Below, piece after piece: positions 1-8,874 of a stretch of DNA of 32,668 nucleotides. The DNA is taken from the NCBI GenBank assembly GCA_902514275.1, contig CABXQD010000008.1:1-32668 (forward strand), in the 5' to 3' direction. Both the position numbers and the translations under genes were made by a program. How positions within the stretch are numbered: the stretch's first letter is position 1; each line of letters opens with the position of its first letter. The notes below the pieces were generated by a model, which worked only from the letters and a program-made list of their open reading frames with translations, made no database searches and had not been told where the DNA came from. Source of the stretch: an uncultured marine group I thaumarchaeote. Its GTDB lineage: Archaea > Thermoproteota > Nitrososphaeria > Nitrososphaerales > Nitrosopumilaceae.

Positions 1-95
1 GAGGTTAGCTGATCAGATAATTGATTTAGTTTTGCTTCTAATTCGGCAATCTTGTCTTCAAGATCTTTTTTTGTTTGCTTTTTAGCAGCTGCCAT
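1..95 (-). CDS. N-terminus of a coiled-coil protein (cut by window edge)
   Basis: An ATG on the minus strand at 95 opens a frame that runs off the window. The 31 visible residues begin MAAAKKQTKKDLEDKIAELE and continue with leucines and isoleucines at heptad-like spacing (L12, I16, L19, L23, L26), so they look like a charged coiled coil behind a short basic head. A TATA-like stretch on the same strand lies near 117-125, 26 nt upstream of the ATG. That spacing fits a leaderless transcript. It is divergent from the gene at 192. The family cannot be named from so short a piece. Confidence 0.6.
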   Translation of the reverse strand, partial: MAAAKKQTKKDLEDKIAELEAKLNQLSDQLT

Positions 96-161
96 TAATT
101 TTGATGCCTAATTCGGGGTTTATGTACATTTGGTTTGAACCAGTTGCACAAGCATGATCAA

Positions 162-170
162 TTTTATATG
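162..170 (+). promoter_or_regulatory. TATA box for the gene at 192
   Basis: TTTTATATG is centred 26 nt before the ATG at 192, the spacing expected for an archaeal TBP site and a leaderless mRNA. Confidence 0.5.
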
Positions 171-191
171 TTCAACTAAGCGATATTAACT

Positions 192-566
192 ATGGATGAC
201 TTTGAAAAAGAATTCCCAGATTTTGACTGGAAAAATACACCAGCATACAAACACCCAGGTGGAAGAAATTGTCCATGTCCAAAACACGAATACATTAGAG
301 AGCAGATAAATTTTACAAAACAAGTCAATGAAAAAGGAAAAGAACCTTCCAAAGTCACACTAAAGTTTTGTCCAGATCACTATAGAGTGTATTTAGACGA
401 AGTAATTCCTGCAATGCCATTGAAGTATAGAATTTTGACTAAAATTGCATTAAAATTGGGAGCTATTCAAATTGAGCAATTAAAATACATGGAATCAGAA
501 TTGTGTTTCTACTGTAAATTTGGTTCTGGTGGTCATGACAAAAAAACAGAATTACCTCCTATGTAG
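192..566 (+). CDS. Cys-rich conserved hypothetical protein
   Basis: I do not recognise this 124-residue soluble protein. It has three short cysteine clusters: CPCPKHEY (about residues 27-34), FCPDHY (about 59-64) and CFYC (about 105-108). Together with nearby histidines these could bind one zinc or a metal cluster. There is no signal peptide or membrane segment. The ATG is supported by a TATA box 26 nt upstream. It is followed after 61 nt by the UbiD-family gene, which has its own TATA box, so the two need not be one operon. The function is unknown; a metal-binding accessory protein is only a guess from the cysteines. Confidence 0.8.
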   Translation: MDDFEKEFPDFDWKNTPAYKHPGGRNCPCPKHEYIREQINFTKQVNEKGKEPSKVTLKFCPDHYRVYLDEVIPAMPLKYRILTKIALKLGAIQIEQLKYMESELCFYCKFGSGGHDKKTELPPM

Positions 567-597
567 ATAGTAACAGAGTTAAAAAAAATCTAGTTAA

Positions 598-606
598 GCT
601 TATACC
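598..606 (+). promoter_or_regulatory. TATA box for the ubiD-family gene
   Basis: GCTTATACC is centred 26 nt before the ATG at 628. It supports that ATG over the in-frame TTG at 622. Confidence 0.5.
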
Positions 607-627
607 TGATTTAAGAAGAGCTTGAAT

Positions 628-2070
628 ATGCCAATACAAGATACACAAGAATTTATCATTGAACTTGAAAAACAAGGGGAATTAAAAAGAGTAAAAATAG
701 AAGTGGATCCAGATTTAGAAATTGCAGAAATTCTAAGAAGAGAAATGTATTCAAATGGACCTGCAATTCTTTTTGAAAATGTAAAAGGTCACACTATGCC
801 AGTTTTAGGAAATGCGTTTGGTTCAATGAAAAGACTGGAGATAGGACTTGAAATGACAGACTTCACAGAAATAGGTAATCGAATTACAGATATGACAAAG
901 ATGGATATGCCATCAGGTTTTCTAAATAAAATTAAAAAACTTCCAGAACTTTCAAAAATGACAGCATCGTTTCCAAAATCAGAATCGAGTGGATTAGTTA
1001 CAGAGTTCACATCAACAGATGCATCATTTGACGATTTACCAATTATAAAATCATGGCCTAATGATGCAGGTCGATTTATCACTTTAGGATTAATTGCAAC
1101 AAAACATCCAGAAACAGGAGTCAGAAATCTAGGAGTCTATAGAATGCAAATCATAGATAAAACACATGCATCCATGCATTGGCAAAAACACAAAAGAGGT
1201 GCAAATCACGGAGATATTTCAAAAGATAGAGGAGAGAGAATACCTGCAGCAATAATTTTTGGAGGAGAACCTGCAACAGTATTTTCATCAATTGCACCAG
1301 TTCCAGAAGGATTAGACAAATATCTATTTGCAGGAATTACAAGGAAAGAAGGGATTAAGACAGTAAAATGTAAAACAATTGATTTAGATGTTCCAGCTAA
1401 TGCCGAAATCGTTTTGGAAGGATATGTGGATCCTGAAGACATTAGAGATGAAGGACCATTTGGAGATCACACAGGATATTATACACCAGTTGAACCATAT
1501 CCAACATTTACCCTTACAGGAATTATGAGAAGAAAAAATCCAGTTTATGTTACAACAGTTGTCGGTAAACCAATTTTAGAAGATGCATATATTGGAAAAG
1601 TTATTGAACGTTCATTTTTACCACTTGTTCAAATGTTTCATCCAGAAGTAATAGATTTCAGTATGCCAGCAGCAGGATGGTTCCAGGGATTCGCAGTAAT
1701 TTCAATCAAAAAAAGATACCCAGGTCAAGCAAAAAAAGTCATGATGGGTTTATGGGGAATGGGACAACTAGCACTAACCAAAATGTTTGTAGTTGTGGAT
1801 GAAGACATCAATGTTCACGATATGGATGATGTGATATGGGCAATTACCACAAGATCTGATGCTGCAAGAGACACAATAATCATCAATAACACACCTACAG
1901 ATACATTAGATCCAGCATCCCCTCTAGTAAATTTAGGTTCTAAAATGGGAATTGATGCAACACAAAAAACAAGAGAAGAAGGATACATGAGAGAAATTCA
2001 ACAACAAGTAAAAGTTGATGAAAATACAAAGAATCTAGTAGATTCCAAATGGGCAGATTATGGACTATAA
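628..2070 (+). CDS. ubiD: UbiD-family prenylated-FMN decarboxylase
   Basis: A 480-residue non-oxidative (de)carboxylase of the UbiD family, which uses prenylated FMN made by a UbiX-type enzyme. It aligns by eye along its whole length with E. coli UbiD, for example the N-terminal QGELKR, the YRMQ segment around R172, DEGPFGDHTGYY at 274-285 and the C-terminal NLGSKMGIDAT. R172 and E275 match the Arg and Glu that work with the cofactor, and D280 sits where the family has a second acid. An in-frame TTG lies at 622, but ATG 628 fits the TATA box. The 3' end overlaps the MqnC-like gene by 6 bp, tail to tail. Substrate candidates are a menaquinone precursor (MqnL role, suggested by the neighbour) or anhydromevalonate phosphate of the archaeal mevalonate pathway. 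The family call is firm; the substrate is not. Confidence 0.9.
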   Translation: MPIQDTQEFIIELEKQGELKRVKIEVDPDLEIAEILRREMYSNGPAILFENVKGHTMPVLGNAFGSMKRLEIGLEMTDFTEIGNRITDMTKMDMPSGFLNKIKKLPELSKMTASFPKSESSGLVTEFTSTDASFDDLPIIKSWPNDAGRFITLGLIATKHPETGVRNLGVYRMQIIDKTHASMHWQKHKRGANHGDISKDRGERIPAAIIFGGEPATVFSSIAPVPEGLDKYLFAGITRKEGIKTVKCKTIDLDVPANAEIVLEGYVDPEDIRDEGPFGDHTGYYTPVEPYPTFTLTGIMRRKNPVYVTTVVGKPILEDAYIGKVIERSFLPLVQMFHPEVIDFSMPAAGWFQGFAVISIKKRYPGQAKKVMMGLWGMGQLALTKMFVVVDEDINVHDMDDVIWAITTRSDAARDTIIINNTPTDTLDPASPLVNLGSKMGIDATQKTREEGYMREIQQQVKVDENTKNLVDSKWADYGL

Positions 2071-3183
2071 TGTACGAATAGGATTATAGAAATTATCTCG
2101 TTCTTCAACTTGATATCCAATTTGATGTATTGCATCAACTATAATTTTATCAGTTAATTCAGTTGAACGAGCACCTGTACAAGATACTACTTCTTCTCCA
2201 ATTAGAGTACCACCAAAATCATCCGCACCATATTGCAAAGCAAGTTGTGCCATACCAACTCCATTTGTTAGCCAAGAAGATTGAATATGTGGAATTAATC
2301 CATCTAAAACCAACCTGGAAATTGCAATCATTTTCAAAAGTTGAATTCCTCCAGTCCCATAATCAACAGTACCCTCATCCTGCATCAAAGTATTATTTGG
2401 CTCAAAATTCCAAGGGATAAAAGCCATAAATCCATTTGTCTTTTCTTGTAATTTTACAATTTTAGAAAAGTGTTCTACAATATCATTATTGTTTTCAACA
2501 CTGCCATACATCATGGTGGCAGAACCAGGAATTCCCATAGAATGTGCCTCATCCATTATTCGAATCCAATCAGCACTAGAAATTTTCTTTGGACTAATTA
2601 TTTCTTTAACAGAATCAGTTAAAATCTCAGCACCAGCACCAGGAATTGATTGTAAACCGGCATCCTTTAATCTAGATAAAATTTCTTTTGTAGATGATTT
2701 TTCAACTCTTGCAATCATATCAATTTCAGATGTAGATAATCCATGAACACCAACAGTAGGAAATTTTTCACGAATCATTTTGAATGCATCTTCATAATAT
2801 TCAATTTTTAAATTTGGATTATGCCCACCTTGAATTAGAACTTGACGAATTTTAAACAGGTCATAAGATGTTTTGACACGAGTTTCAATTTCATCAAGAG
2901 ATAAAGTGTAAGAATCTTCAGCACCAGGGGATCTATAAAATGCACAAAATTTACAATCAGTGATACAGACATTTGTATAATTCAAAATAATATTATTAAC
3001 AAAAGATGCTTTATTTCCAAATTGTTTTTTAGTTAGATAACCAGAAACCAAGCCCATAAGATGAACGTCATCAGATTCTAAAAGTCTCAAAATATCTCCA
3101 GGTCCAGGTCTATTACCTTTAAGAGAATTTTCTAAAATATCTTTAATATCACTTTTTTGTATCTGTTCAGTAGTCTGACTCAA
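2065..3183 (-). CDS. mqnC: Radical SAM dehypoxanthine futalosine cyclase (MqnC) or CofH relative
   Basis: A 372-residue radical SAM enzyme of the MqnC/MqnE/CofG/CofH superfamily. The 4Fe-4S motif CX3CX2C is at C73, C77 and C80 within NYTNVCITDCKFCAFYRSPG; the CAFYR ending resembles MqnC more than CofH. MqnC cyclises dehypoxanthine futalosine in the futalosine route to menaquinone, and Thaumarchaeota contain menaquinones. The start is TTG at 3183: stops lie just upstream in frame, and a TATA-like ATTAAATAG is centred about 28 nt away on the minus strand (3207-3215). It converges on the UbiD-family gene with a 6-bp overlap. CofH of F420 synthesis is the main alternative. Confidence 0.75.
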   Translation of the reverse strand: MSQTTEQIQKSDIKDILENSLKGNRPGPGDILRLLESDDVHLMGLVSGYLTKKQFGNKASFVNNIILNYTNVCITDCKFCAFYRSPGAEDSYTLSLDEIETRVKTSYDLFKIRQVLIQGGHNPNLKIEYYEDAFKMIREKFPTVGVHGLSTSEIDMIARVEKSSTKEILSRLKDAGLQSIPGAGAEILTDSVKEIISPKKISSADWIRIMDEAHSMGIPGSATMMYGSVENNNDIVEHFSKIVKLQEKTNGFMAFIPWNFEPNNTLMQDEGTVDYGTGGIQLLKMIAISRLVLDGLIPHIQSSWLTNGVGMAQLALQYGADDFGGTLIGEEVVSCTGARSTELTDKIIVDAIHQIGYQVEERDNFYNPIRTL

Positions 3184-3296
3184 TTATCATTCATTCTTTA
3201 GAATTTCTATTTAATTCTTGATAGAAAGTACAATTAAAAATGAATGAAGAATTTGTGCTTAATTTTAAATGAATTTGAGCATGTAAATGCACGTTA

Positions 3297-3305
3297 TTTT
3301 TAAGT
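3297..3305 (+). promoter_or_regulatory. TATA box for the shikimate operon
   Basis: TTTTTAAGT is centred about 29 nt before the ATG at 3330. The 146-nt gap 3184-3329 also holds the divergent minus-strand promoter; nothing else was seen there. Confidence 0.45.
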
Positions 3306-3329
3306 AGGGCTGAAAGAACAAAACAAAAC

Positions 3330-4112
3330 ATGGTATCAGCAAATGAAATTAGATTAAATCGAATTATGAGAAAAGGTAAGATGCTTTGCATTCCAATGGA
3401 TCATGGAATTTCAAATGGACCTATTGAAGGTCTAGAAGATCCAGCTTCAACAATTTACAAATGCGAAGGACATGGATTAACCAGTGTAATTATCAATAAA
3501 GGAATTCTCAAATCATTACCAAAACCACCAAAAATTGGAACTTTAGTACATTTTTCAAGTAGTACAGCATTATCATTATCACCAAATCGTAAAATGTTAA
3601 CAGGTACTGTCAAAGAAGCAGTTGCATTAGGTGCAGATGGGATTTCACTTCACATCAACATAGGAGGTAAAGAGGAGCCAGAAATGTTGGAACAACTTGG
3701 AATGACAGCTGATCAATGTCACAGATGGGGAATGCCATTATTAGCAATGATGTATCCAAGAGGAGAAAACATTCCAAATCCACACGATCCAGAAATAGTA
3801 GGTCATGTTGCAAGAATCGGTGCAGAATGTGGTGCAGATATTGTTAAAACATTATACACAGGAGACATAGATTCATTTTCAAAAATCGTTAAAAGTACAC
3901 CAGTTCCAATTGTTATTGCGGGCGGACCTAAAGCAAAAACAGATTTAGATATTCTTCAAATGACCGAAGATGCAATTACTGCAGGAGCTAAAGGAGTAAC
4001 ATATGGAAGAAACATCTTTGCACATAAAACACCTGAAAAAATGGTGGAAGCATTATCAGAAATAATTTTCAAAAAAGGAACTGCAAAGGAAGCAATGAAA
4101 AGAATTGAGTAA
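3330..4112 (+). CDS. aroA': 2-amino-3,7-dideoxy-D-threo-hept-6-ulosonate (ADTH) synthase
   Basis: First enzyme of the archaeal shikimate entry, a class I aldolase of the DhnA/FbaB type. It makes ADTH from L-aspartate semialdehyde and a 6-deoxy-5-ketofructose phosphate. In 260 residues it shows PMDHG at 23-27, the Schiff-base lysine K173 in IVKTLYTG, Y142 in MMYPRG and a C-terminal phosphate-binding IAGGPK. These sit at a constant offset from the residues known in Methanocaldococcus MJ0400 (K184, Y153). It is followed directly by DHQ synthase II, with an 8-bp overlap, which confirms this role over a glycolytic aldolase. It heads the aromatic operon. Confidence 0.93.
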   Translation: MVSANEIRLNRIMRKGKMLCIPMDHGISNGPIEGLEDPASTIYKCEGHGLTSVIINKGILKSLPKPPKIGTLVHFSSSTALSLSPNRKMLTGTVKEAVALGADGISLHINIGGKEEPEMLEQLGMTADQCHRWGMPLLAMMYPRGENIPNPHDPEIVGHVARIGAECGADIVKTLYTGDIDSFSKIVKSTPVPIVIAGGPKAKTDLDILQMTEDAITAGAKGVTYGRNIFAHKTPEKMVEALSEIIFKKGTAKEAMKRIE

Positions 4113-5166
4113 AACAAGAGAATTAATTATTTTACCAAAAGTAAATCAGGCACAATTAACAAAATTTTTACCGCAATTAGAAGATGAAGGGATTAAAACT
4201 ATATACTTAGATCCAAAAAAAATAGGTAAGAAAAAAACTAAATTAAAAACAGTATCAACTTCAAATACATCAGATTACGTAGTCTTAGAAAAAGAGAATG
4301 CAACTAAACCAAAAGGGAAAAAAGTTGGAATAAAATTTGAAGTATTATCAAATTCAGATATAGAAAACGTATTATCTATTTCAAAAAAAGGACTAGATTT
4401 TGTCATAATAGAAGTAAAAGATTGGAAAATTATTCCATTAGAAAACATTATTGCCAAACTACATAAAATTCATACAAAAATTTTTGCTATCGCCAGAACA
4501 CCTGAAGAAGTAAGAAAAATGTTTTCAATCTTAGAAGTAGGTGTCGATGGAGTAATTTTTAGCACATCATCAATTAATGAAGTTCGAGAAGCAATGGTAT
4601 ACTTAGGAACCAGAAGTTTTGATATGAAACCAGCAAAAATACTTGAAATTAAAGAAGTTGGAGATGGTGAACGAGTATGTGTAGATACAGCATCAATTTT
4701 ACATAAAGGTGAAGGAATGTTAATTGGTAGTAGATCTAATTTCTTATTTCTCGTGCATAATGAATCAGTTGGTTCATCATTTACATCACCAAGACCATTT
4801 AGAGTAAATGCAGGAGCAGTACATTGCTACACATTATCACCAGATGGAACAACAAATTATCTATCAGAAGTTGAAACAGGATCAGAAGTTTTAATTTTAA
4901 ATTCTAAAGGTAAAGCACGAAGAGCAACAGTTGGAAGATCAAAAATAGAAAGAAGACCAATGTTAATGATTAAAGCATCAGTTGGAAAGGAAATAGGAGG
5001 AATAATTGCACAAGATGCAGAAACTATTAGATTTGTAAAACCAAATGGCCAATTAGTTTCAGTAACACATCTAAAAAAAGGAGACATAGTTATGGCACAT
5101 GCAAAACCTGCAACAGGTAGACATTTTGGTATGGAAGTTTCTGATGAGTACATATTAGAAAAATAA
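4105..5166 (+). CDS. aroB': 3-dehydroquinate synthase II
   Basis: This 353-residue NAD-dependent enzyme converts ADTH to 3-dehydroquinate by oxidative deamination and cyclisation; it is unrelated to bacterial AroB. The diagnostic C-terminal half is clear: GEGMLIGSRSNFLFLVHNES, FRVNAGAVHCY, and a closing segment RPMLMIKASVGKEIGGIIAQ. The N-terminus is Lys-rich. The start is TTG at 4105, overlapping the previous gene by 8 bp, and TTG AGT AAA gives the expected MSK terminus. The stop overlaps the next ATG by one base (TAATG), so translation is probably coupled along the operon. Confidence 0.93.
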   Translation: MSKTRELIILPKVNQAQLTKFLPQLEDEGIKTIYLDPKKIGKKKTKLKTVSTSNTSDYVVLEKENATKPKGKKVGIKFEVLSNSDIENVLSISKKGLDFVIIEVKDWKIIPLENIIAKLHKIHTKIFAIARTPEEVRKMFSILEVGVDGVIFSTSSINEVREAMVYLGTRSFDMKPAKILEIKEVGDGERVCVDTASILHKGEGMLIGSRSNFLFLVHNESVGSSFTSPRPFRVNAGAVHCYTLSPDGTTNYLSEVETGSEVLILNSKGKARRATVGRSKIERRPMLMIKASVGKEIGGIIAQDAETIRFVKPNGQLVSVTHLKKGDIVMAHAKPATGRHFGMEVSDEYILEK

Positions 5167-5834
5167 TGAAGTACAAAACTTGCGTGTCAATTGCAGAAGT
5201 TTCACCAAAAAAAATTAGAACAAAATTAAAAGAAGCATTAAAAAAATCAGATTATGTTGAAGTTAGATTAGATTTTTTAAAAAAAGAACAAGTTCCAAGT
5301 GCATTAGAAATAATAAAAAAAGATCTTAACAAAATTGTGTGCACGTTAAGACCAAAAACAGAAGGAGGAAAATTTGAAGGTAATGAAAAAGAAAGAATTT
5401 CAATAATTAAATTAATTTCAGAATACAATCCATATTTGTTAGATGTAGAATACAACACATTAAAAAAAAATAAAGAATTGGTAAAATATCTAAAATCAAC
5501 AAAAACAAAATTATTGGTTTCATGGCATGATTTTAAAAAAACACCAAAAACTACAGAATTACAAAATAAAATAAAACAAATGAGTAAGTTTTCATCTAAT
5601 GTAAAAATTGTTAGTACTGCAAAATCAACAAATGATTCAACTAGAATGTTAGAATTATACAGTAAAAGGGGCAAAAATAATCTAATTTCATTTGCAATGG
5701 GAGATTTAGGTAAAATATCAAGAATTTTGTGCCTGTATCTTGGAAGTCCGTACACATATGTTTCACTTGGAAAAGCAGTAGCTCCAGGTCAATTTAGCGT
5801 AGATGAAGTAAATAAGATAATTAATCTAAAATAA
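5166..5834 (+). CDS. aroD: 3-dehydroquinate dehydratase, type I
   Basis: Type I (Schiff-base) dehydroquinase, third step of the pathway. The 222 residues contain EVRLDF (E32, R34), the catalytic base H121 in VSWHDF and the Schiff-base lysine K147 in VKIVSTA. The C-terminal GQFSVDEV loop closes over the substrate in the family. The length is normal. The ATG shares one base with the stop of aroB'. A 52-nt gap follows, in which aroE has its own promoter-like box. Confidence 0.94.
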   Translation: MKYKTCVSIAEVSPKKIRTKLKEALKKSDYVEVRLDFLKKEQVPSALEIIKKDLNKIVCTLRPKTEGGKFEGNEKERISIIKLISEYNPYLLDVEYNTLKKNKELVKYLKSTKTKLLVSWHDFKKTPKTTELQNKIKQMSKFSSNVKIVSTAKSTNDSTRMLELYSKRGKNNLISFAMGDLGKISRILCLYLGSPYTYVSLGKAVAPGQFSVDEVNKIINLK

Positions 5835-5854
5835 AATAAATTGAAAATTGAGAG

Positions 5855-5861
5855 TTTAAAT
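5855..5861 (+). promoter_or_regulatory. Internal TATA box before aroE
   Basis: TTTAAAT (within GAGTTTAAATC) is centred 28-29 nt before the ATG at 5887. It suggests a second transcription start inside the aromatic cluster. Confidence 0.4.
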
Positions 5862-5886
5862 CAATCATATTACTCAAAAAAATAAC

Positions 5887-6708
5887 ATGGGGAAAAGTTT
5901 TGCAGTCATAGGAGATCCAATCAATCATTCACTATCTCCAAATATTCATAGTGCAGCTTTTAGAGAATTAAATTTAGACTCATCATATATTGGATATAGA
6001 ATTCCAAAAGGAGAATTAGAAAGTGGTATTGAAGGGCTCAAAAAAATAAAAATTAATGGATTCAATGTTACAATACCTCACAAAATAGAGATGATGAAAT
6101 ATTTAGATAAGATGGATGAATCATGTAGTGTGATTGGTGCAGTAAACACAGTTGTCAATAACGAAGGAATGTTAAAAGGATACAATACAGACATGGATGG
6201 TTTTTTAGAACCAATAAAAAAAAGAGATATTCAAATTAAAGGGAAAAAAATATTATTACTAGGAGCAGGGGGTGCTGCAAGAGCAATTATTGCAGGAATG
6301 GCTAAAGAAAAAGCAGAAGAAGTGAACATAGCAAATAGAACTCCAAATAATGCAATGAAATTATCAGAATTTGCATCAAAGATTGGGTTAAAAACAAATA
6401 CAATAAATCTTGAAGAATTAAATCAAGAAATAGAAAAATTTGATATGATAATAAACTCCACATCAATTGGATTAAAAAATGAAACTAGTCCAATTTCATT
6501 TGAAAGAGCAAACCAAGAAACAATAGTTTATGATATTGTATATTCACCAATGAATACAGATTTCATTAAAAAAGCTAAAGATAAAAAATTAGAAGTGATT
6601 TATGGATATGAAATGTTACTGGGACAAGCAACCAGAGCTTTTGAAATTTGGCACGGGATGGAAGCACCTTATAATGCAATGAAAAAAGCATTGTTAGGAG
6701 GATTCTGA
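5887..6708 (+). CDS. aroE: Shikimate 5-dehydrogenase
   Basis: NADPH-dependent reduction of 3-dehydroshikimate to shikimate. The 273 residues show the substrate-binding SLSPNIH (15-21), the catalytic pair K66 (NVTIPHK) and D102 (YNTDMDGF), the nucleotide loop GAGGAARA at 126-133, and NRT after the second beta strand, which suits NADP. The C-terminal MLLGQATRAFEIW closes the active site. It shares its stop with the ATG of the shikimate kinase gene (TGATG). Confidence 0.96.
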   Translation: MGKSFAVIGDPINHSLSPNIHSAAFRELNLDSSYIGYRIPKGELESGIEGLKKIKINGFNVTIPHKIEMMKYLDKMDESCSVIGAVNTVVNNEGMLKGYNTDMDGFLEPIKKRDIQIKGKKILLLGAGGAARAIIAGMAKEKAEEVNIANRTPNNAMKLSEFASKIGLKTNTINLEELNQEIEKFDMIINSTSIGLKNETSPISFERANQETIVYDIVYSPMNTDFIKKAKDKKLEVIYGYEMLLGQATRAFEIWHGMEAPYNAMKKALLGGF

Positions 6709-7562
6709 TGGCAAAAGTAAAAGCTACCATTCACGGGGCAGTCTCACTAGTAAGTGCAATAGCAAATAAAAAAGGAGCAACACTAGGAATTTCATTAAAA
6801 GTTGAAGCCATCGTAGAAACATCAGAAGGCAAAGGTATTACAATTCAGTCAGAAAATAAGAGTTTAAGTTCACGATTAATCAATAAGACAATTGAAAAAA
6901 TTGTATCAAAAAGAGATCTAGAAAAAAATAAGATTACAATTACATTGACTTCAGAAATACCAACAGGATATGGTTTAAAAAGTTCTAGTGCAATTTCATC
7001 AGTTGTTGCATTAGCATGTGCAAAAATATTCAAACCTAAATTAACAGATCAACAAATACTATTAGCTGGAGTAGATGCATCAATAGAAAGCAAAGTCAGC
7101 ATCACTGGAGCATATGATGATGCATGTTCTTGTTATTACGGTGGATTCAATGTTACAGAAAATGCAAAAAGAAGTAGAATACAATTTGAAAAAGCACCAT
7201 CAAATTTGATTGCAGTAATATTTATTCCAAAAAATAGAAAAAGAGGAAATTTAAAGAAATTAAAAATTTTATCTCCAATTTTCAATAATGCATGGGAATT
7301 AGCAAAAGGGAAAAAATATTGGGAATCTATGACAATTAATGGATTAGCAACATCATCAATTCTAAATTCAGATCCTAAAATTATCATAGATTTAATTGAG
7401 AAAGGAGCATTAGCAGCATCAGTTTCAGGTAATGGTCCATCAATTGCGGCAATTGTAAAAAAAGAAAACGAGTCCAATGTAAAAAAAATATTTGGAAATC
7501 TAGAAGGAAGCATCATAGTTTCTAAAATAAATAACAGAAAGGCAGAAGTACATGAACTGTAA
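6708..7562 (+). CDS. aroK: Shikimate kinase, archaeal GHMP type
   Basis: ATP-dependent phosphorylation of shikimate by the archaeal GHMP-superfamily enzyme, unrelated to bacterial AroK. The 284 residues include the GHMP ATP loop PTGYGLKSSSAIS at 85-97, an N-terminal HGAVSLVSAI segment and a C-terminal SVSGNGPSIAAI loop of the GHMP fold. It sits between aroE and the EPSP synthase gene, with 1-bp and 11-bp overlaps, which fixes the substrate as shikimate rather than homoserine or mevalonate. Confidence 0.95.
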   Translation: MAKVKATIHGAVSLVSAIANKKGATLGISLKVEAIVETSEGKGITIQSENKSLSSRLINKTIEKIVSKRDLEKNKITITLTSEIPTGYGLKSSSAISSVVALACAKIFKPKLTDQQILLAGVDASIESKVSITGAYDDACSCYYGGFNVTENAKRSRIQFEKAPSNLIAVIFIPKNRKRGNLKKLKILSPIFNNAWELAKGKKYWESMTINGLATSSILNSDPKIIIDLIEKGALAASVSGNGPSIAAIVKKENESNVKKIFGNLEGSIIVSKINNRKAEVHEL

Positions 7563-8820
7563 AGTAGAAAAATCAAAAATTAGTGGAGAAATAAATTGTC
7601 CTTCAAACAAAAGTTATACACATAGAGGGATTTTTTTAGCATCACTAGCTGGCAATAACAGTAAAGTAGAGAATGCATTATTATCAGCAGACACAAAGGC
7701 GACAATCGAAGCATGTAGAAGATTTGGTGCAATCATAGAAGTGGATAATTCAACAATAGTGGTAAAAGAATCAATCAAAATAGGTGCAAAAGTACCAGAA
7801 ATTAATACAGAGAATTCAGGAACCACAATTAGAATTGCAATAGGAATTGCCAGTTTGTTTTCAGAAAAAATTACTCTGACAGGAGATTCCAGTATTCAAA
7901 AAAGACCAATGCAACCACTACTTGACGCACTTTCAAGTATTGGAGCAAAATGTAGTTCAAAAGAAGGAAAACCACCAGTTACAATTGAAGGAAGTGTTTC
8001 AGGAGGAGAAATAAAAATTCCAGGAAATTTATCTAGTCAGTTTATCTCATCATTATTAATTAGTGCACCTTTAACACAAAATGGAATCAATTTATCAATT
8101 GAAGGAGAGTTAGTTTCTAAACCATATCTAGATGCAACAATAGCAACAATGAGAAAATTTGGGGTTACAGTACAAACACTAATTCCTTACAAAAAATACA
8201 ATATTTCACCACAAATTTATAAAAATGCAACATTTACAGTTCCAATAGATTTTTCAAGTTTAGCATTACTTCTTTCATTCACCGTACTTAATGGAAATAG
8301 TGTAATCATCAAAGGCAGTATGGGAAATTTACCTCAAGGTGATGAGGCATTTATTGATTTTCTAGAACAGTTAGGGGTTTCAGTAAATATTAACGATGAT
8401 GAAATTAAAGTGAAATCACCAGATAAATTAAAAGGAGGAGTATTTGATTTAAGAAACTCACCAGATTTGTTACCACCACTTGCAATTTTATCGTTAATAT
8501 CATCAGAACCAATAGAAATTGTAAACGTCAAACATGCAAGATTAAAAGAAACAGATAGAATCGCAATTCTTTCACGAGAACTACCAAAAATAGGTATCAA
8601 TGTAGAAGAAAAAGAAGACGGATTGATTTTAGAATCATCAGGAAATCTCAAAAGTGCAGAATTAAATTCAGAAAATGATCATAGATTATTCATGGCATTT
8701 TGTATTGCTGGAACATACATTGGAGACTGTATTGTAACAGATCCAAAATCAGTTGAAGTATCATATCCAAGTTTTATTCAAGAAATGAACAGATTAGGTG
8801 CAAAAATTGCAGTCATATAG
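7552..8820 (+). CDS. aroA: 3-phosphoshikimate 1-carboxyvinyltransferase (EPSP synthase)
   Basis: Transfers enolpyruvyl from PEP to shikimate 3-phosphate. The 422 residues carry the PEP-site motif PSNKSYTHR (17-25, K20, S21, R25), NSGTTIR at 88-94 with its arginine, QKRPMQPL, the catalytic RNSPDLLPPLA, RLKETDR and the closing DHRLFMAF. The length is typical. It starts inside the end of aroK (11-bp overlap), so it depends on upstream transcription and coupled translation. A 54-nt gap with a TATA box separates it from aroC. The residue after NSG is Thr rather than the Ala of many bacterial enzymes. Confidence 0.96.
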   Translation: MNCKVEKSKISGEINCPSNKSYTHRGIFLASLAGNNSKVENALLSADTKATIEACRRFGAIIEVDNSTIVVKESIKIGAKVPEINTENSGTTIRIAIGIASLFSEKITLTGDSSIQKRPMQPLLDALSSIGAKCSSKEGKPPVTIEGSVSGGEIKIPGNLSSQFISSLLISAPLTQNGINLSIEGELVSKPYLDATIATMRKFGVTVQTLIPYKKYNISPQIYKNATFTVPIDFSSLALLLSFTVLNGNSVIIKGSMGNLPQGDEAFIDFLEQLGVSVNINDDEIKVKSPDKLKGGVFDLRNSPDLLPPLAILSLISSEPIEIVNVKHARLKETDRIAILSRELPKIGINVEEKEDGLILESSGNLKSAELNSENDHRLFMAFCIAGTYIGDCIVTDPKSVEVSYPSFIQEMNRLGAKIAVI

Positions 8821-8846
8821 AGAATTAGCGGCATAACCACGAGGAA

Positions 8847-8853
8847 TTATAAA
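8847..8853 (+). promoter_or_regulatory. TATA box before aroC
   Basis: TTATAAA is centred 25 nt before the GTG at 8875. It implies a leaderless message starting at the GTG. Confidence 0.55.
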
Positions 8854-8874
8854 CATCACTTACATAGATAATGT

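Noticed and set aside
5252-5755. Long minus-strand ORF (167 codons) inside aroD
   Set aside because: It is a shadow of a well-supported gene with intact catalytic residues; the translation is low-complexity Phe/Leu/Ser.
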